A DNA stretch of 64,000 nucleotides from NCBI GenBank assembly GCA_025677825.1, contig JAIXMO010000012.1:496001-560000 (forward strand), in the 5' to 3' direction. The notes below the pieces were generated by a model. The model was not told the origin of the DNA. It saw nothing but the letters and a program-made list of their open reading frames with translations, and ran no database searches. The stretch's first letter is position 1. Each line of letters starts with the position of its first letter. The translations under genes were made by a program, and so were the position numbers. The DNA is from Helicostylum pulchrum (lineage: Eukaryota > Mucoromycota > Mucoromycetes > Mucorales > Mucoraceae). Below, piece after piece: positions 23,003 through 34,636 of this stretch.

Positions 23003-24084
23003 TTATTTCTTTTTACGTTGTTGTTGCTTTAATTTTTTTAAAAACTCGTTTCCCTTTTTAATTTGAGGTTTGTCACCACTGTTTAAAAGTGCATTGACTA
23101 AACCTTTAGCAATATTATCACTATATACACACACACACACACAAATTAATAAAATGGCTTTTTTTCTTATATATAGTAATCATACTTACTTTAATTGCGT
23201 ATCTTGATCATCTTTTTCTTCTTTTCTCAAGTTTATATTGTCATATCCAGGTATTTTGGGTCCAAGGTTAAAATGTCTCAACTCGAATCCACCTAAATAT
23301 TCATTATCATTTGGATCACGGAAAGCTAAAGAACCATAATTATCAGCATCCTCTTCATCCTCTTCATCATCTAAATAATCTTCATCATCGTCTTCTGGTA
23401 AATCAGGTCCTAATAAATCACTTAAATATTCAGCATATCTAGGTTGACCTGACACAGTCTCGTCCTCTTCCTCGTCACCGCTTCCACCACTTGCATCTGG
23501 TGAATTATCATTTAATAACGATCCAACCAAGTTTACAGGACTTTTTTTTTTTCAAAAAAAAAAGAATTCGTTAGTTTCCCGGCCGTAACTTTAATACTGT
23601 TTTAAACCAGTCCTTACTTTGTTCCGCATAATATTAACGTGGCGTCATCTTCTTTAATAAAAAAATGAGATAAAACTTGACGTTCAACCTGTGTAACAAT
23701 GTTAGCAAGGTATAGTCACCAAAAAAAAAACCAAGTGCTTTATTTTTTTACCTCGTCTTTAACAAGTGAACATAACATAAAAGTGTGTCCTTTAGCTTTT
23801 ACTTTCAACCATGTCTTTCCTTCTACAGGATCAGCTTCTAATGACGCCTTTTTTTTTTTTGTTCAGGAATAAAATTAGCAAAATTAAAAAAAAAAAAAAA
23901 AAAAAAGAAGAGTACTACACTTACTTGATTCAAAGTAAGAATGCCTTTGTATTTAATAGGATAAGATTCACCTGGAACCATACGGTGTCCTAATAAAACA
24001 ATAATTGCATGAGTTTACGTTATACATTGGACTGCATCTATCGACTTTTTTTTTTTTTTTTTTACCCCAAAAGTTAGTTGACAT
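23003..24084 (-). CDS. nucleoplasmin-like (NPL) domain histone-chaperone-type protein
   Basis: Six exons, 24084-24066, 23989-23925, 23847-23752, 23688-23618, 23540-23190 and 23120-23003, give 239 aa. Residues 1-100 (MSTNFWGHRMVPGESYPI, TLNQASLE, GHTFMLCSLVKDE, VERQVLSHFFIKEDDATLILCGTNPVNLVG) follow the NPL pattern FWG-x-x-x-x-PG, hydrophobic strands, and a final V-x-L-x-G strand. Two acidic Asp/Glu tracts follow (about 110-160), typical of histone-binding arms, then a conserved-looking LRHFNLGPKIPG and a Lys/Gln-rich basic tail ending RKKK. In Dikarya this domain usually sits in front of an FKBP rotamase (Fpr3/Fpr4); here no FKBP domain follows. Expected role: nuclear or nucleolar histone chaperone. 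Exon 3 uses an acceptor at the end of an A run. Confidence 0.8.
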
Positions 24085-24257
24085 TATCAATATTTAAATA
24101 ACAAGTGAAAGGAAAAAAAAACTAGAAAATATTTTTTTTTTGTCATTTTTATGATGATTATCGCATTGAAACCCAGAAAAAAAGAGGGGGTAAAACTGTA
24201 AAAAAAAAAACCTTTTTTTTTTCGTACTCTTTTTTTAATCTGCAAACAACAAAAAAC

Positions 24258-27200
24258 ATGTCAGGTTTAAAATCAACAAACAGAAGAGGAAGACCTAAAC
24301 GAAACAACATTACAGCTTTACAACAGCACCAAGTGCAGGAATCTTCAGCTGCACCAACACACACTATTGATATCACAAAAGCATTAGCAATTATAAAGTG
24401 TGAGAGTACTGTCGTACGCGATAACACACAAGGCGTAGAGTTATCTGGCCTACCAAAGGTACAGTACTCTAAACTCGACGGCTTTCCAGAAGAGCAAGAC
24501 CCAGAGGAAGTGGAATATATGGCAGAACAAGACCATCAGCAAGAGCATTTATTAGCTCTACACCATGATTCATACCCACCTCACAAGAGACCTGAAAACC
24601 ATTACATTCATTATATCGAACCCTCTGACACTGAATTATATGATACCGTGGAATACGATATGGATGAACAAGACAGAGCCTGGCTCCAACTCTACAATAA
24701 AGAACGAAGAAAAGAATATCTTGGAGATATATCACCTTTTTTATTCGAATGTATTATGGATAAATTAGAAAAAGAATGGTTTCGTCTTGTAAAGTGTCAA
24801 AAAAAATCATTTAAAACTATATACTAACACGTTTTTTTTTTTTTTTGCTAAATTAGATTAAAGATGCGCCAAAATCAATATCAGAACAAATTATTTTACC
24901 AGAAGATTCTGCATGTGCTGTATGTGACGATACAGAAGTCGAAAACAGTAACGCGATAGTGTTCTGTGATGGATGCAATGTAGCAGTACACCAAGACTGT
25001 TACGGAATACCTTATATACCCGAAGGACAGTGGCTCTGCCGAAAATGTATGATCTCGCCTGAATTTCCTGTCTCTTGCTTATTCTGCCCTAACGAAGGCG
25101 GTGCATTTAAGCAAACCAATACCAACCAATGGGGTCACTTGCTATGCGCTATTTGGATTCCAGAAGTCGGCGTCAGTAATACCATCTACATGGAACCTAT
25201 TGATATGATTGGAAATATACCCAAGAGTCGATGGAAACTAACATGCTTTATATGTCGTAAAAAACAAGGCGCTTGTATTCAGTGCGATAATAAACATTGT
25301 TTCTCGGCTTTCCACGTTACTTGTGCAAAGACTGCTAAACTTTGCATGAAGATGAACTCGCATGTCTCTCCAACAGAAGGTGTGGTCTTGAAAGCCTATT
25401 GTGATAAACATACACCAAAAGAATACCTATTTGAAAAATCCGTCTATACTGCACCTCTTGTACAAACACGTGGTAGAGGTCGTGGTCGCGGTCGTGGTAG
25501 AGGTGCTGCCGGTGCTGCTTCAGATTTGACAAGAGAGCACTTTGACAATGCTAATAACAAAGTAGCTCGTGCACATCAACACCATTACTCTACTGGTGCT
25601 CCTATCGCTCCTGACGCTATCCTTGCTAAAATCGACAACTTGACTTGTGTCAAAAACTCTGGTATCAGAAAGCGACCACAATTAGTCACAGCTATTTCTC
25701 ATTATTGGTCTCTAAAGCGAGAATCCAGACGAGGCGCGCCATTACTAAAACGATTGCATCTTGAAGTAAGTAATACCACCCCTGATTTATTTATACTACA
25801 CTGTATTAACACATGTATAAAAAAAAATAGCCTTGGACAGCTTCATCTAAATATATTCGAGGAGAACGTGATCAACGTATTCGTCAAAACGTCATCACAC
25901 AACTACGAGCCGATTTAGAAAAAGTACGCATGCTATCTGAGCAAATCCAAAAGCGAGAGCGTAAAAAGCTAGAACGAACCAAGGAACAAAAGACGTACTT
26001 GGAGATGATCTTATTCCCGCTTGAATACGTGATCCGACCCATCCTCAACCAATTTATGGAAATTGATCGTAACAAGTTCTTTTTAAACCATGTTACTGCA
26101 GACGAAGCACCCGATTACAATATCGTGATTGCAAAAAGTATGTGTTTCTCTGAAATTTATCAGAAAATGGCGTCGCATCAGTATACAACACTGGACCAGT
26201 TTAAACAAGACGTTTCGTTGATTTGGCAGAACAGTATGGATTACAATGCGAATGATACACGGTACTACAAGATCGCCACTCGGTTAAAGCTGGCGTCTAA
26301 AAAACTGTTTGCTTCGGCAGAGTATAAAATGAGTAGGTTTCAATTGCAGGACGGTATTTGGGCTGAGCCTATTGACCTTACGATTTTTGATTATGAACGA
26401 GAATCCGATGATGATGAAATTGTGGTTGATGACGTTCCTTTGCCGCAACAAGAACAACAACCTACAACTACTACATCTGAACCACCGCGAAAGTTAAGAT
26501 CAACTGCATTAGACGAAGAAATCGACGTGATTAAAAAAGTACAAGAGAATTCAATTCAATCGCTAAATGTACTAGACGACAAAAAGGTGATAACACAGAC
26601 CAGTATCACAAATTATTTTGCAGAGCAAAAAATGCGAGAGCAACAACGTATTCAAAAACGAGAAGAAAAGAGGTTACAAGAACTACAAGCTGCCAAAGAA
26701 AAAACAGATGGAGCCGAAAATACACCTATTACTGCTGCTCCCACACTACAAGAAAAGCAAAGGGTATTGAAAAAACGAACAATAAATGACACGCTAGGGG
26801 AAAAAGAAAAGGCGCCGTCTCGTTTAACGCGTAGTGCAGGATTACAAGCCAGTATTGAAGAACTTACCAAACGACCCAAGATCTCGCACGAAGCACGCTC
26901 GCTCTTTGCATCCTACAACGGTGTATCGCACCTGGATAAACCCGTGGAAGTATTTAAGGAAAACCGAAAGAAGTTTGCTCCTATTGGTTGGGTATACGTT
27001 GACGAAGAAGAAGAAGAAGAACAAGAGGAACAGAAAGGTAAATATACTTCCGACGACGAAGAACCGAAACATGCCAGAGAAGTTCGTAAAAAGCGAAAGC
27101 GAAACGATATACCAGTTCCTAATTTCAAGCGAGGTGAAATTGTCTGGGCTAGAGTTACGGGATATCCTTCGCACCCTGCAAAGTTTTTAAATCTCTCCGA

Positions 27201-27671
27201 TGATGAAACGCCACCTAAAATATTGGCCAGTCGTAGATACACTGGTGATATTTTAGTAGAATTCCTGCAAGTAGCTGAAAACCATAAATGGTAAGTTCCT
27301 TTTTTTTTGTAATACAAGAGGGGGGGAAAAAATAAATTAACGCACAACACACATGTTATAGGGGCTGGGTTGAAAGAAGTTGTATTTGTGAAGTAGGTGA
27401 TCCAGATGTGGATAGAAAACGTTTAGCTGAATCACTAGCGAAAAAGTATAAGCATAGGTCGTTTATTATCGCAGAGGCGAAAGCTGGATACCGACAAGCC
27501 GGTACCATTCTTGGCTTGAATCCTGAACCCTTACTTTCTTCTGTGTTTTCTCAAGACGTTAAAAGACATCGAAAGAGGGTATACCCTAACAAAAAGAAAG
27601 CTGGCAAAAAAAATCCAGAAAAATCCAAAAAAAAAAAATCGCATCCAATTACTACTACTACTACTACATAA
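24258..27671 (+). CDS. BRPF-type chromatin reader (EPL-PHD-ePHD-bromodomain-PWWP)
   Basis: Four exons, 24258-24788, 24857-25765, 25831-27290 and 27362-27671, give 1069 aa. Residues 1-180 include an AT-hook-like GRPKR near the start and an EPL1-like acidic region. The PHD finger starts at Cys197 (CAVC...FCDGCNVAVHQDCYG). The extended PHD follows to about 360 (CLFCPNEGGAFKQT, WGHLLCAIWIPEV, HVTCAKTAKLCMKM). A GRGRGRG run lies at about 395-410. The bromodomain covers about 537-643 and keeps the acetyl-lysine Asn in YNANDTRYY. A coiled charged region leads to a C-terminal PWWP domain (FKRGEIVWARVTGYPSHPAKF, about 915-1010). This full order is that of BRPF1-3, scaffolds of MOZ/MORF and HBO1 acetyltransferase complexes; yeast Nto1 is shorter. 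It acts in the nucleus. Confidence 0.95.
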
Positions 27672-27853
27672 AACTTTCCTTCTCCTTCTCTCTACATATA
27701 TCATATTCTACATTTTTTTTGCACATACTCAAAAATAAACATATTTTTTTTTTATCCAAGTTTTATTTTTTTGATGAGTGATGGAGAAAGACTAGTTGTG
27801 TTGGGGATATGAAAAAAGCGATATAGTACAGATTTAAATGGGAAAAAAAAGAA

Positions 27854-28212
27854 TTATTGTGTCAAACGAACGTTGGAAGATCTCTTAAGTTTAGCCTTAT
27901 CTTCAACAGTAACCTTTTCTTCTGCTAATTTCTTCATGATGGTAAGTTTACCGACTGCATTAGCTTTAACTGACATTTGTCTTTCGATATTCTTATTAAT
28001 GTCTCCAGTTAATTTCTTATCGAGTGCACGTTGTTTAATAAGACCAGCTTGCTTGGGTGGAATTCTTCTTACTGTTATTTTAATTAGTACAAACTTTTAT
28101 TTTGTTACTCAAAACAAATAAACTTACATCCTTTTTTCATAATGCCCTTCTTCTCTCTTCCACCCTTTTGCTTGGGCTTTCCAGGTTTATTTGTCTTTGA
28201 TCCTTGAACCAT
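27854..28212 (-). CDS. UPF0390 (DUF2462) small basic nucleolar-type protein
   Basis: Two exons, 28212-28128 and 28071-27854, give 100 aa. It starts MVQGSKTNKPGKPKQKGG, then GLRRIPPKQAGLIKQRALDK, and ends with a helical part containing NKNIERQMSVKANAVGKL. This follows the UPF0390/LYDG10 pattern: a Gly/Lys-rich start, an IxPKxA core, then a helical end. The family is small, strongly basic and of poorly defined function, often placed in ribosome biogenesis. It is the divergent partner of the fibrillarin gene, with 359 bp between the start codons, which fits shared ribosome-linked regulation. Confidence 0.8.
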
Positions 28213-28571
28213 ATTTTTTTTTAAAAAATTAAAAGTAAAAGGAATAATCCAAAAGAAAAAAAAAAGATTTTATTTAGTGGGTAGGAGTAAGGGGAGTTGG
28301 GGTGAGCAATTAAACCCATCTCAGCCACTTTTCCGACTCGGTTGCGAAACCACGTCACGTTTTGCATGAACAGATAAGCCACACGTCAAATTAAAAACCG
28401 ACTTGCAAAAAAAAATTGTGTTTAAAATACAAGAAAAAAAAAACATTTTTATATATCTCTCTTTTTTATTTTTTTTGTTGTATAGCTACATATTTTTTTT
28501 TGGACGATTCAATAGATCTTTCAAAATTCAACACTTTTATCAACTTTTTATAAACAACAACTAAAATAACA
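28213..28571. promoter_or_regulatory. bidirectional intergenic region, UPF0390 and fibrillarin
   Basis: The 359 bp between the two start codons form the shared promoter region. They hold AT-rich stretches, including TTTTTATAAACAACAAC just before the fibrillarin ATG, and a GC-richer block at about 28310-28390. Confidence 0.5.
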
Positions 28572-29796
28572 ATGGCTTACGAAGGTGGTGGACGTGGTGG
28601 TTTCGGTGGAGGCCGTGGTGGTGGTTTCGGTGGTGATCGTGGTAAGAAATTTTTTTTTTCTTTTTTTTTTTCTGTACGCAACTCTTTTACTAATGTCAAA
28701 TTATTTCTTTTTTCTTTATAAACAGGTGGTCGTGGTGGAGGCCGTGGTGGTTTCGGTGGCGATCGTGGTGGCCGCGGTGGAGGTCGTGGTGGTTTCGGTG
28801 GTGATCGTGGAGGCCGTGGTGGCTTCGGTGGCGATCGTGGAGGCCGTGGCGGTTTCGGTGGTGGCCGCGGTGGAGGTCGTGGTGGTTTCGGTGGTGACCG
28901 TGGTGGACGTGGTGGTTTCGGTGGTAAGCTTTCTTTTTCTTTTTTGTTCTAAAAAGCAAACAGACGGAAATATATACTAAACGATAATTACTTTTTCTTT
29001 TCCTTTAGGCGGACGTGGTGCTCCCCGTGGTGGTCGCGGTGCCCCCCGTGGTGGCCGTGGAGGCTTCGGTGGTGGAGCTCGTGGTGGAGCCAAGGTTGTT
29101 GTTGAACCTCACAGACACGCCGGTATCTTTGTTGCCCGTGGTAAGGAAGATCTTTTAGTTACCAAGAACCTTGTTCCCGGTGAAGCCGTATATGGTGAGA
29201 AGCGTATCTCTATTGATGGACCCGATGGTACAAAGATTGAATATCGTGTCTGGAATCCTTTCAGATCCAAGTTGGCAGCTGCTGTTCTTGGTGGTCTTGA
29301 TCACATTCATATTGGTCCTGGTAAGAAGGTTTTATATCTTGGTGCTGCCTCTGGTACTTCCGTCTCTCACGTTGCTGATATTGTTGGCGCCGAAGGAGCT
29401 GTTTATGCTGTCGAATTCTCTCACCGTCCCGGTCGTGATTTAATCAACATGGCCAAGAAGAGAACTAATATTGTTCCTATTATTGAAGATGCTCGTCATC
29501 CTCAAAAGTACCGTATGTTGGTACCTATGGTTGATGTTATTTTTGCTGATGTTGCTCAACCTGATCAAGCTCGTATTATTGCTTTGAACGCTCATCATTT
29601 CCTCAAGAACGATGGTCATATTGTTATCTCTATTAAGGCCTCTTGTATTGATTCTACTGTTGATGCTGCCACTGTATTCGCTCGTGAAGTTAAGAAGCTT
29701 CAAGAAGAAAGAATTAAGCCTCAAGAACAATTAACTCTTGAACCTTATGAGAGAGATCATGCTGTCGTTGTTGGTAAATACGTCCGTAACAAGTAA
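28572..29796 (+). CDS. NOP1: fibrillarin, box C/D snoRNP 2'-O-methyltransferase
   Basis: Three exons, 28572-28641, 28726-28923 and 29009-29796, give 351 aa. Residues 1-105 are the GAR domain (repeats of [11 protein letters not shown] type). From about 110: [20 protein letters not shown], the SAM site [20 protein letters not shown], the AVEFSHR acidic loop, [15 protein letters not shown] and the SIKASCID catalytic segment. It methylates pre-rRNA guided by C/D snoRNAs and also methylates a glutamine of histone H2A in yeast and humans. Both introns split the GAR repeats at Gly codons in the same phase, so exon 2 (198 nt, 66 codons) is a symmetrical cassette; skipping it would only shorten the Arg/Gly tail. 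It acts in the nucleolus. Confidence 0.97.
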
Positions 29797-30006
29797 AAAG
29801 AACAACAAAAAAATTATGGATATCATCGTTTTTTCCTTTTCCAATCTACTCTTTTTTTAGACCTGTAAATAATGTTGAGCTTTAAATTCTTTCTTTTTTT
29901 TTTATTTCTCTCACTCGCACCACACACACACACACAAACACATCTTTTTCTCATTCTCTTTTTTTAAAAAAAGCCTTTTTTTTTCATAAAAAATATCATA
30001 TTACAA

Positions 30007-30490
30007 ATGACTTCTAGTCTTTCTCATATCAAGTCTTTAAAACCTGATACTTTTCGTATTCATTCAATATTTAAAGTAATTGAACTTACCATTTGTCTTC
30101 AAGTAACTAAACCAAACCGTAAGGCAAAACGTCCTTTTTTTTTCTCTTTTTTACTCTTTTAAAAAGCATAACGAGTTTGTCATTTTGTTTGTAGCTGTTG
30201 CAATTTACGAGTATTTAGTTGCTGACGATTCAGGTTGCATTATTCTCAACACAACATCAGGTTTTTCTTTTAAAAAAAAGCATTCTATTCTTCGAAACTA
30301 AAACCCTTTTTTTTAAAAAAAAATAGAACTTACGATAGGTTTTACCTATGAAATAAAGGACGGTCATACCGGTGTAGTAGAAAACTACATACGAGTGTAT
30401 TCCAATCAACCAGAACCTTGCTTCTTTTCACTAAGCAACCCTAATACCCAAAATAATCTCTCACTTGTACATTTAGAACGAAAGATATAG
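30007..30490 (+). CDS. small OB-fold protein resembling SOSS-B/NABP ssDNA-binding protein
   Basis: Three exons, 30007-30118, 30195-30260 and 30327-30490, give 113 aa. The N-terminus ISHIKSLKP-type segment, IFKVIELT, the strand EYLVADDSGCIILNTTS and YEIKDGHTGVVENYIRVYS match the OB-fold layout of SOSS-B1/B2: DIKPGLKN, an IVLE strand, a VAD-x-(S/T)G-x-I strand, a later GDxIRL-like loop. It ends soon after the OB fold, without the Pro/Gly-rich tail of the animal proteins. SOSS-B binds single-stranded DNA in double-strand-break repair together with INTS3. The second donor is GTTTTT, which is unusual but keeps the frame. It lies tail to tail with INTS2, with 97 bp between the stop codons. It could instead be another small OB protein. 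Confidence 0.6.
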
Positions 30491-30587
30491 TATAGCAAAC
30501 TTTTTTTTTTTGTATCATCACTTTTTAATAAAAAGAAGAAAAAAAACTGCTCCCATATAAATGCAGCTAAAGTAATACAAGGGCTCC

Positions 30588-32803
30588 TTAAAGTGTTACT
30601 TTATTGACTTTATCTTTTCGATTTACTTCAATTTGAACAAGATCAGTTGTATCTTTCAGTACTTTGTGTAACTGCAACACTAGAATGATTTTACTTGTAC
30701 CTTCTTGACCAATAAATTGACTTGGCTCTGGCAACCCTTTAGCAATATCTATGATATAAAGTTAGAAAAAACCAGATGTAATACAAAAAATGTACATGTA
30801 TGACGGCTTACCATTAAATGCTTTTAAAATAGCAGGTCCAAAATGAGGAAACGCTCTTGCTAAATTAACAAAACCAGGAATCGCTTTAACAAGGTACTCT
30901 GACGGTACACATACTTGCGAGACTTGGCCCTCTCGATTCATAGGGAATGCTATTCTTAATAATCTAGGAAGTATATGTTTCTCTGCTGTAACCAAACTAG
31001 AAAACAAAAAATTAGACTTTCTTTTTTTTTGTGGTGGCAGTAAAAATAAATTGAGTTTACTAGTTTTCGAGAGGATACTTTTCACAGAGATAACATGCTA
31101 TCAAGATGCCAAACACTTGCTTGTCTAATTGTGGTTGTCTTGTCAACTCTGGAATAAACGATAGAACGATATAAATGGAAGGAATTAAATCAACCATAAT
31201 AGGAATTAAATCCGTAGAGTAAGTTTGAAAGTGTAAAATTTTGGCTAAAAGCATATCTCTATCACCATCAATAAAGATGGAATGAATAAAGTTACAAATG
31301 AGTTTTCTTGATTGATCCAGTGCGTCTAAAAAAAAAGTATAATGTTAATGATAATTGTATCTGCAGTGTGTTTTATTAGATACGTTACATTTATTATTTT
31401 TATCTTGTGGTTTTTCTAAACAAAGTTCTAATAGTAATTGAAGCATCACTGTATCTTGCGCATTGGTTAAGGCTAACACATTACGAGAATTGATTGTATT
31501 GTTGTCACTGCGAGGATACACTGTATGATACCGTTTCCAGATACGATGCTTTGAAGTTGTACGTAAGCAAGATAAGACGTGTAACCAAATAGGCAACAGT
31601 TGCTCGGATCTAAATAAACGGGCATCGCATTTAAATACAATATGTGGATCTTGAATTAAATCGTCTAAGCTGTATTCGCCTGGTGTTAATAAATTGGTTG
31701 TGATTTTCCATAATGTGTGTGGTATAATTCGATTAAATGATTCCCAAGTTGAAACAAATGCGTCAGATATCCTTACATCTAACCTAAATCCGCTGTATTA
31801 ATATATAAAATTACAATTTATGCAGTACCATACACTTACTTTCCATCTAAACAGGGTGGTATAAGTGAAGATATCATTGTTGCAGCTTGCTCTTCTATAT
31901 CGAACGAAGATAGTGTTTCTAAATGAGATAATACTAAGGAAAGAAGAAAAAAAAGCTTAGCGTATTGAACCAGGCCACTTTTTTTTTTACATGTTGCGTG
32001 TTTTTACCGTGAATTACAAGTGACGGATCGGTTTCCCATTGATCTAATAGACGTTTAATTTCGACAGGTTGTAAATTACGTATCCAATCTTTATTCATAG
32101 TTTTAATATCCCAAAGTGCTTCTGATTCTGATTCTTTTCCTTCGCGTAATAAGAAGTTAGTAATATCGAATAATTCAGGATACAAGTTGGCTGATAATGC
32201 TAACAGATCAGCATAAATACTTTTATATGCGCTTCCACCTTGATATGTCTCGACGTAATTTAATATATATCGGATCGGAATACGATTATCGACAAGGTAC
32301 TCTAAATCAATTGTATTGAATAAACCAAGTTATATACACTATTAGAATTATATATTTACCTGTTTGTTCAAGTGCTGTAGTAGAAGAACTAGCAAGTGCC
32401 ATAAGCTTAGGCTCAGTTCTTACTGCAATAATATAATCGTTGAATGTCAAAACGTAAAGTAACATCAAGATCTGTGTTGTAGAAATACTTGATAGATCCT
32501 CAAAGTGAGATTGTACAATATCGTTGGGAATCTTTTGACAATGCTTTGTTAAAAATATACTACAAAAATAATAACACTAAGCATTTTTTTTTTCTTTTAT
32601 ATAAAGTTTCTAGTAAGAAAGAAAAAAGAAAAAAGAAAAAACCTTTGTACAAATTCTTTAATGACAAGACTGAATTTAGGGTGTATAGGTAATGTTGCGT
32701 TGTCCATGCAATCAAGTAACCATTTGGTATAGTCAATATTATGGGTTACACGTCCTTTTAATAACTGATAAAAGGAATCAAGGTTAAAGCACTTTTTACT
32801 CAT
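30588..32803 (-). CDS. INTS2: Integrator complex subunit 2 (INTS2) homologue, C-terminal half
   Basis: Eight exons (32803-32643, 32559-32360, 32301-32008, 31933-31840, 31792-31389, 31325-31061, 30996-30812, 30748-30588) give 587 aa. Collinear matches to the second half of animal INTS2: [12 protein letters not shown] then [10 protein letters not shown]...LPIHPKFS; the [10 protein letters not shown] segment after a YYLLxY-like helix; [85 protein letters not shown]. Integrator is a Pol II-bound endonuclease and phosphatase complex. The usual N-terminal half of about 550 residues is missing, and the 492 bp to the next gene, which runs the other way, cannot hold it. A TTATAG sits just before the ATG, so a non-coding first exon is possible. 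Confidence 0.8.
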
Positions 32804-33295
32804 TCTATAATAGGAAAAGAGAGTTGGTTTTCCCTTGCAAAACTTGTTCTGTACACATTTTTTATATCAAAAAAAAATATAGGGAGTTTTAAAGTCAAAG
32901 TAAGTTGTGATTGACTATTGTAAACGCGATTAAATTAGGTGGGTACCAGTTACCAGACAAGGTTTAAAAAAACCCATTGGATTTTTTCGTTTTTATTTTG
33001 CTTCGGCCTATTTATAGTTTATATTCATCTTTTTTTCTTTTCTTTTCTTTTACATAAGCATATACCTATGTGAATGAAATATAAAAAAAAAATACCGCCT
33101 TTTACAGGAACGGATGACCGAACAATAGGAAGGCAAAGTTAGAATAAGAGGAAGTAACACACTGAGCCAATCAAAACAGAACAGATATTACGGGAGTTAC
33201 ACTCAACACAAAAAAAAATATTATAATTCTAATTTATTTTAACCTACTTTAACATATTTTTCTTTGTTTTCCAATAAAATACCAGTTAATAAAAA
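32804..33295. promoter_or_regulatory. divergent promoter region, INTS2 and DnaJ genes
   Basis: 492 bp between divergent start codons. Only short frames are seen. It has T-rich and CT-rich runs and one GC-richer block (33095-33200). Confidence 0.5.
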
Positions 33296-34636
33296 ATGGA
33301 AAGTAATAAAGATGAAGCATTAAAATGTTTAACTATTGCAAGGAAAGCCATGGAATTGGGTGATTATGCTAAAGCTGTTCGATTTACAGAAAAGTCTATT
33401 CGATTATTTCCCACCGGTCAAGGTGAACAATTATTGTCTATAGTTCAAAAAAAGAATGCAGAACCAAGGAAACCAACTGCTGTCCCTACGAGCTCGACCA
33501 CACCCCCTAAACCACATAGAGCACCAGAACCCGTGCAAGAAAGAAAATATACAATAGAACAAGTACGAGCCGTGAAAACTATCTTGGCATGTGGTAAAGA
33601 TTACTATAAAATATTATCCGTCGATAAATCCGCAACAGATGCTCAAATTAAAAAAGCATACAGAAAGGTATTTTTTTTTTTTTACGAATTAAAATAAAAA
33701 GCTCAACCCCCAAAAAAAAAAAAAACTCATTCGCTTTCTTTTTTTCTTTAGCAAGCATTACAATTTCACCCTGATAAAAATAGCGCGCCAGGTGCGGACG
33801 AAGCATTTAAGTGTAAGTTACAACAACGAAAATAAAAAAAAAAGGGGAGGGAGAGATTACTAAGACAATAAAATAAAAATAAAATAGTGGTTGCAAAGGC
33901 GTTTGATATATTATCTGATTCGAATAAGAGAGCAATTCATGATGAAGGTGGTGATGCTGATAGTAGTCGAGGTAGATCCTCTGCTGCCTCTTACCATCAA
34001 CAGCAGCAATACGCATACAATAGAAGATCAGGTGATGATGTCTCACCAGAAGATTTATTCAACATGTTCTTTGGAGGAGGTATGAGAAATTCGTTTGGAC
34101 CCAACATGAGAGCACAGCAACAACAACAAAGATATAGACAGCAACAGCAACAACAGAGAAATAGACAACAGTATACGAGACAGCAAACCAGAAACGGTGA
34201 CGATGACCTTGCTGGTAATTTATCTCAAATGATGCCCATTATCCTCATCTCCATCCTTGCCATTTTCGCTCTCCTATTTTCATTTGAAGGTGAACCGCTC
34301 TACACTTTCCGTCCTGCGCCACCAAACACAAACTTGAGAACAACAAGAGCAAACAATATTAATTACTATGTTAACCCAAAGGTCTTTGATACCACTGTCA
34401 AAAATAATATGCACAAATTTTCTAGAACAGAACGTCAGATTGAAACAGACTGGGTGAGTGAGTTGCGATTGAACTGTCAGTCTGAACAAAGACATAGGGC
34501 TAACTTGCTGGCTCAAGCTGATGGTGTGTTATTCGGTATCGTAGGACGTAATGAAAAGGCATATAGGAAGGCTGAAAGTATGAAAATGCCCAACTGTGAT
34601 GAGTTAAGGAGATTGGCACCAAAAATTAGAGGTTAA
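33296..34636 (+). CDS. ER membrane J-protein, DNAJB12/B14 type
   Basis: Three exons, 33296-33667, 33752-33812 and 33888-34636, give 393 aa. Residues 1-45 form the helical start MESNKDEALKCLTIARKAMELGDYAKA with EKSIRLFPT, as in DNAJB12. The J domain is about 101-165 with HPD at 130-132 and YYKILSVDKSA. A Gln-rich linker (about 220-245) follows, then one transmembrane helix (about 259-277, MMPIILISILAIFALLFSF) and a DUF1977-type C-terminus in which EGEPLYTF and a late CxxE...Y pattern are visible. The family sits in the ER membrane with the J domain toward the cytosol and brings Hsp70 to membrane-protein quality control. A poly-A tract follows the stop codon at about 34650. Confidence 0.93.

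Noticed and set aside
28696..28959. His/Arg-rich minus-strand frame
   Set aside because: Antisense shadow of the fibrillarin GAR repeats.
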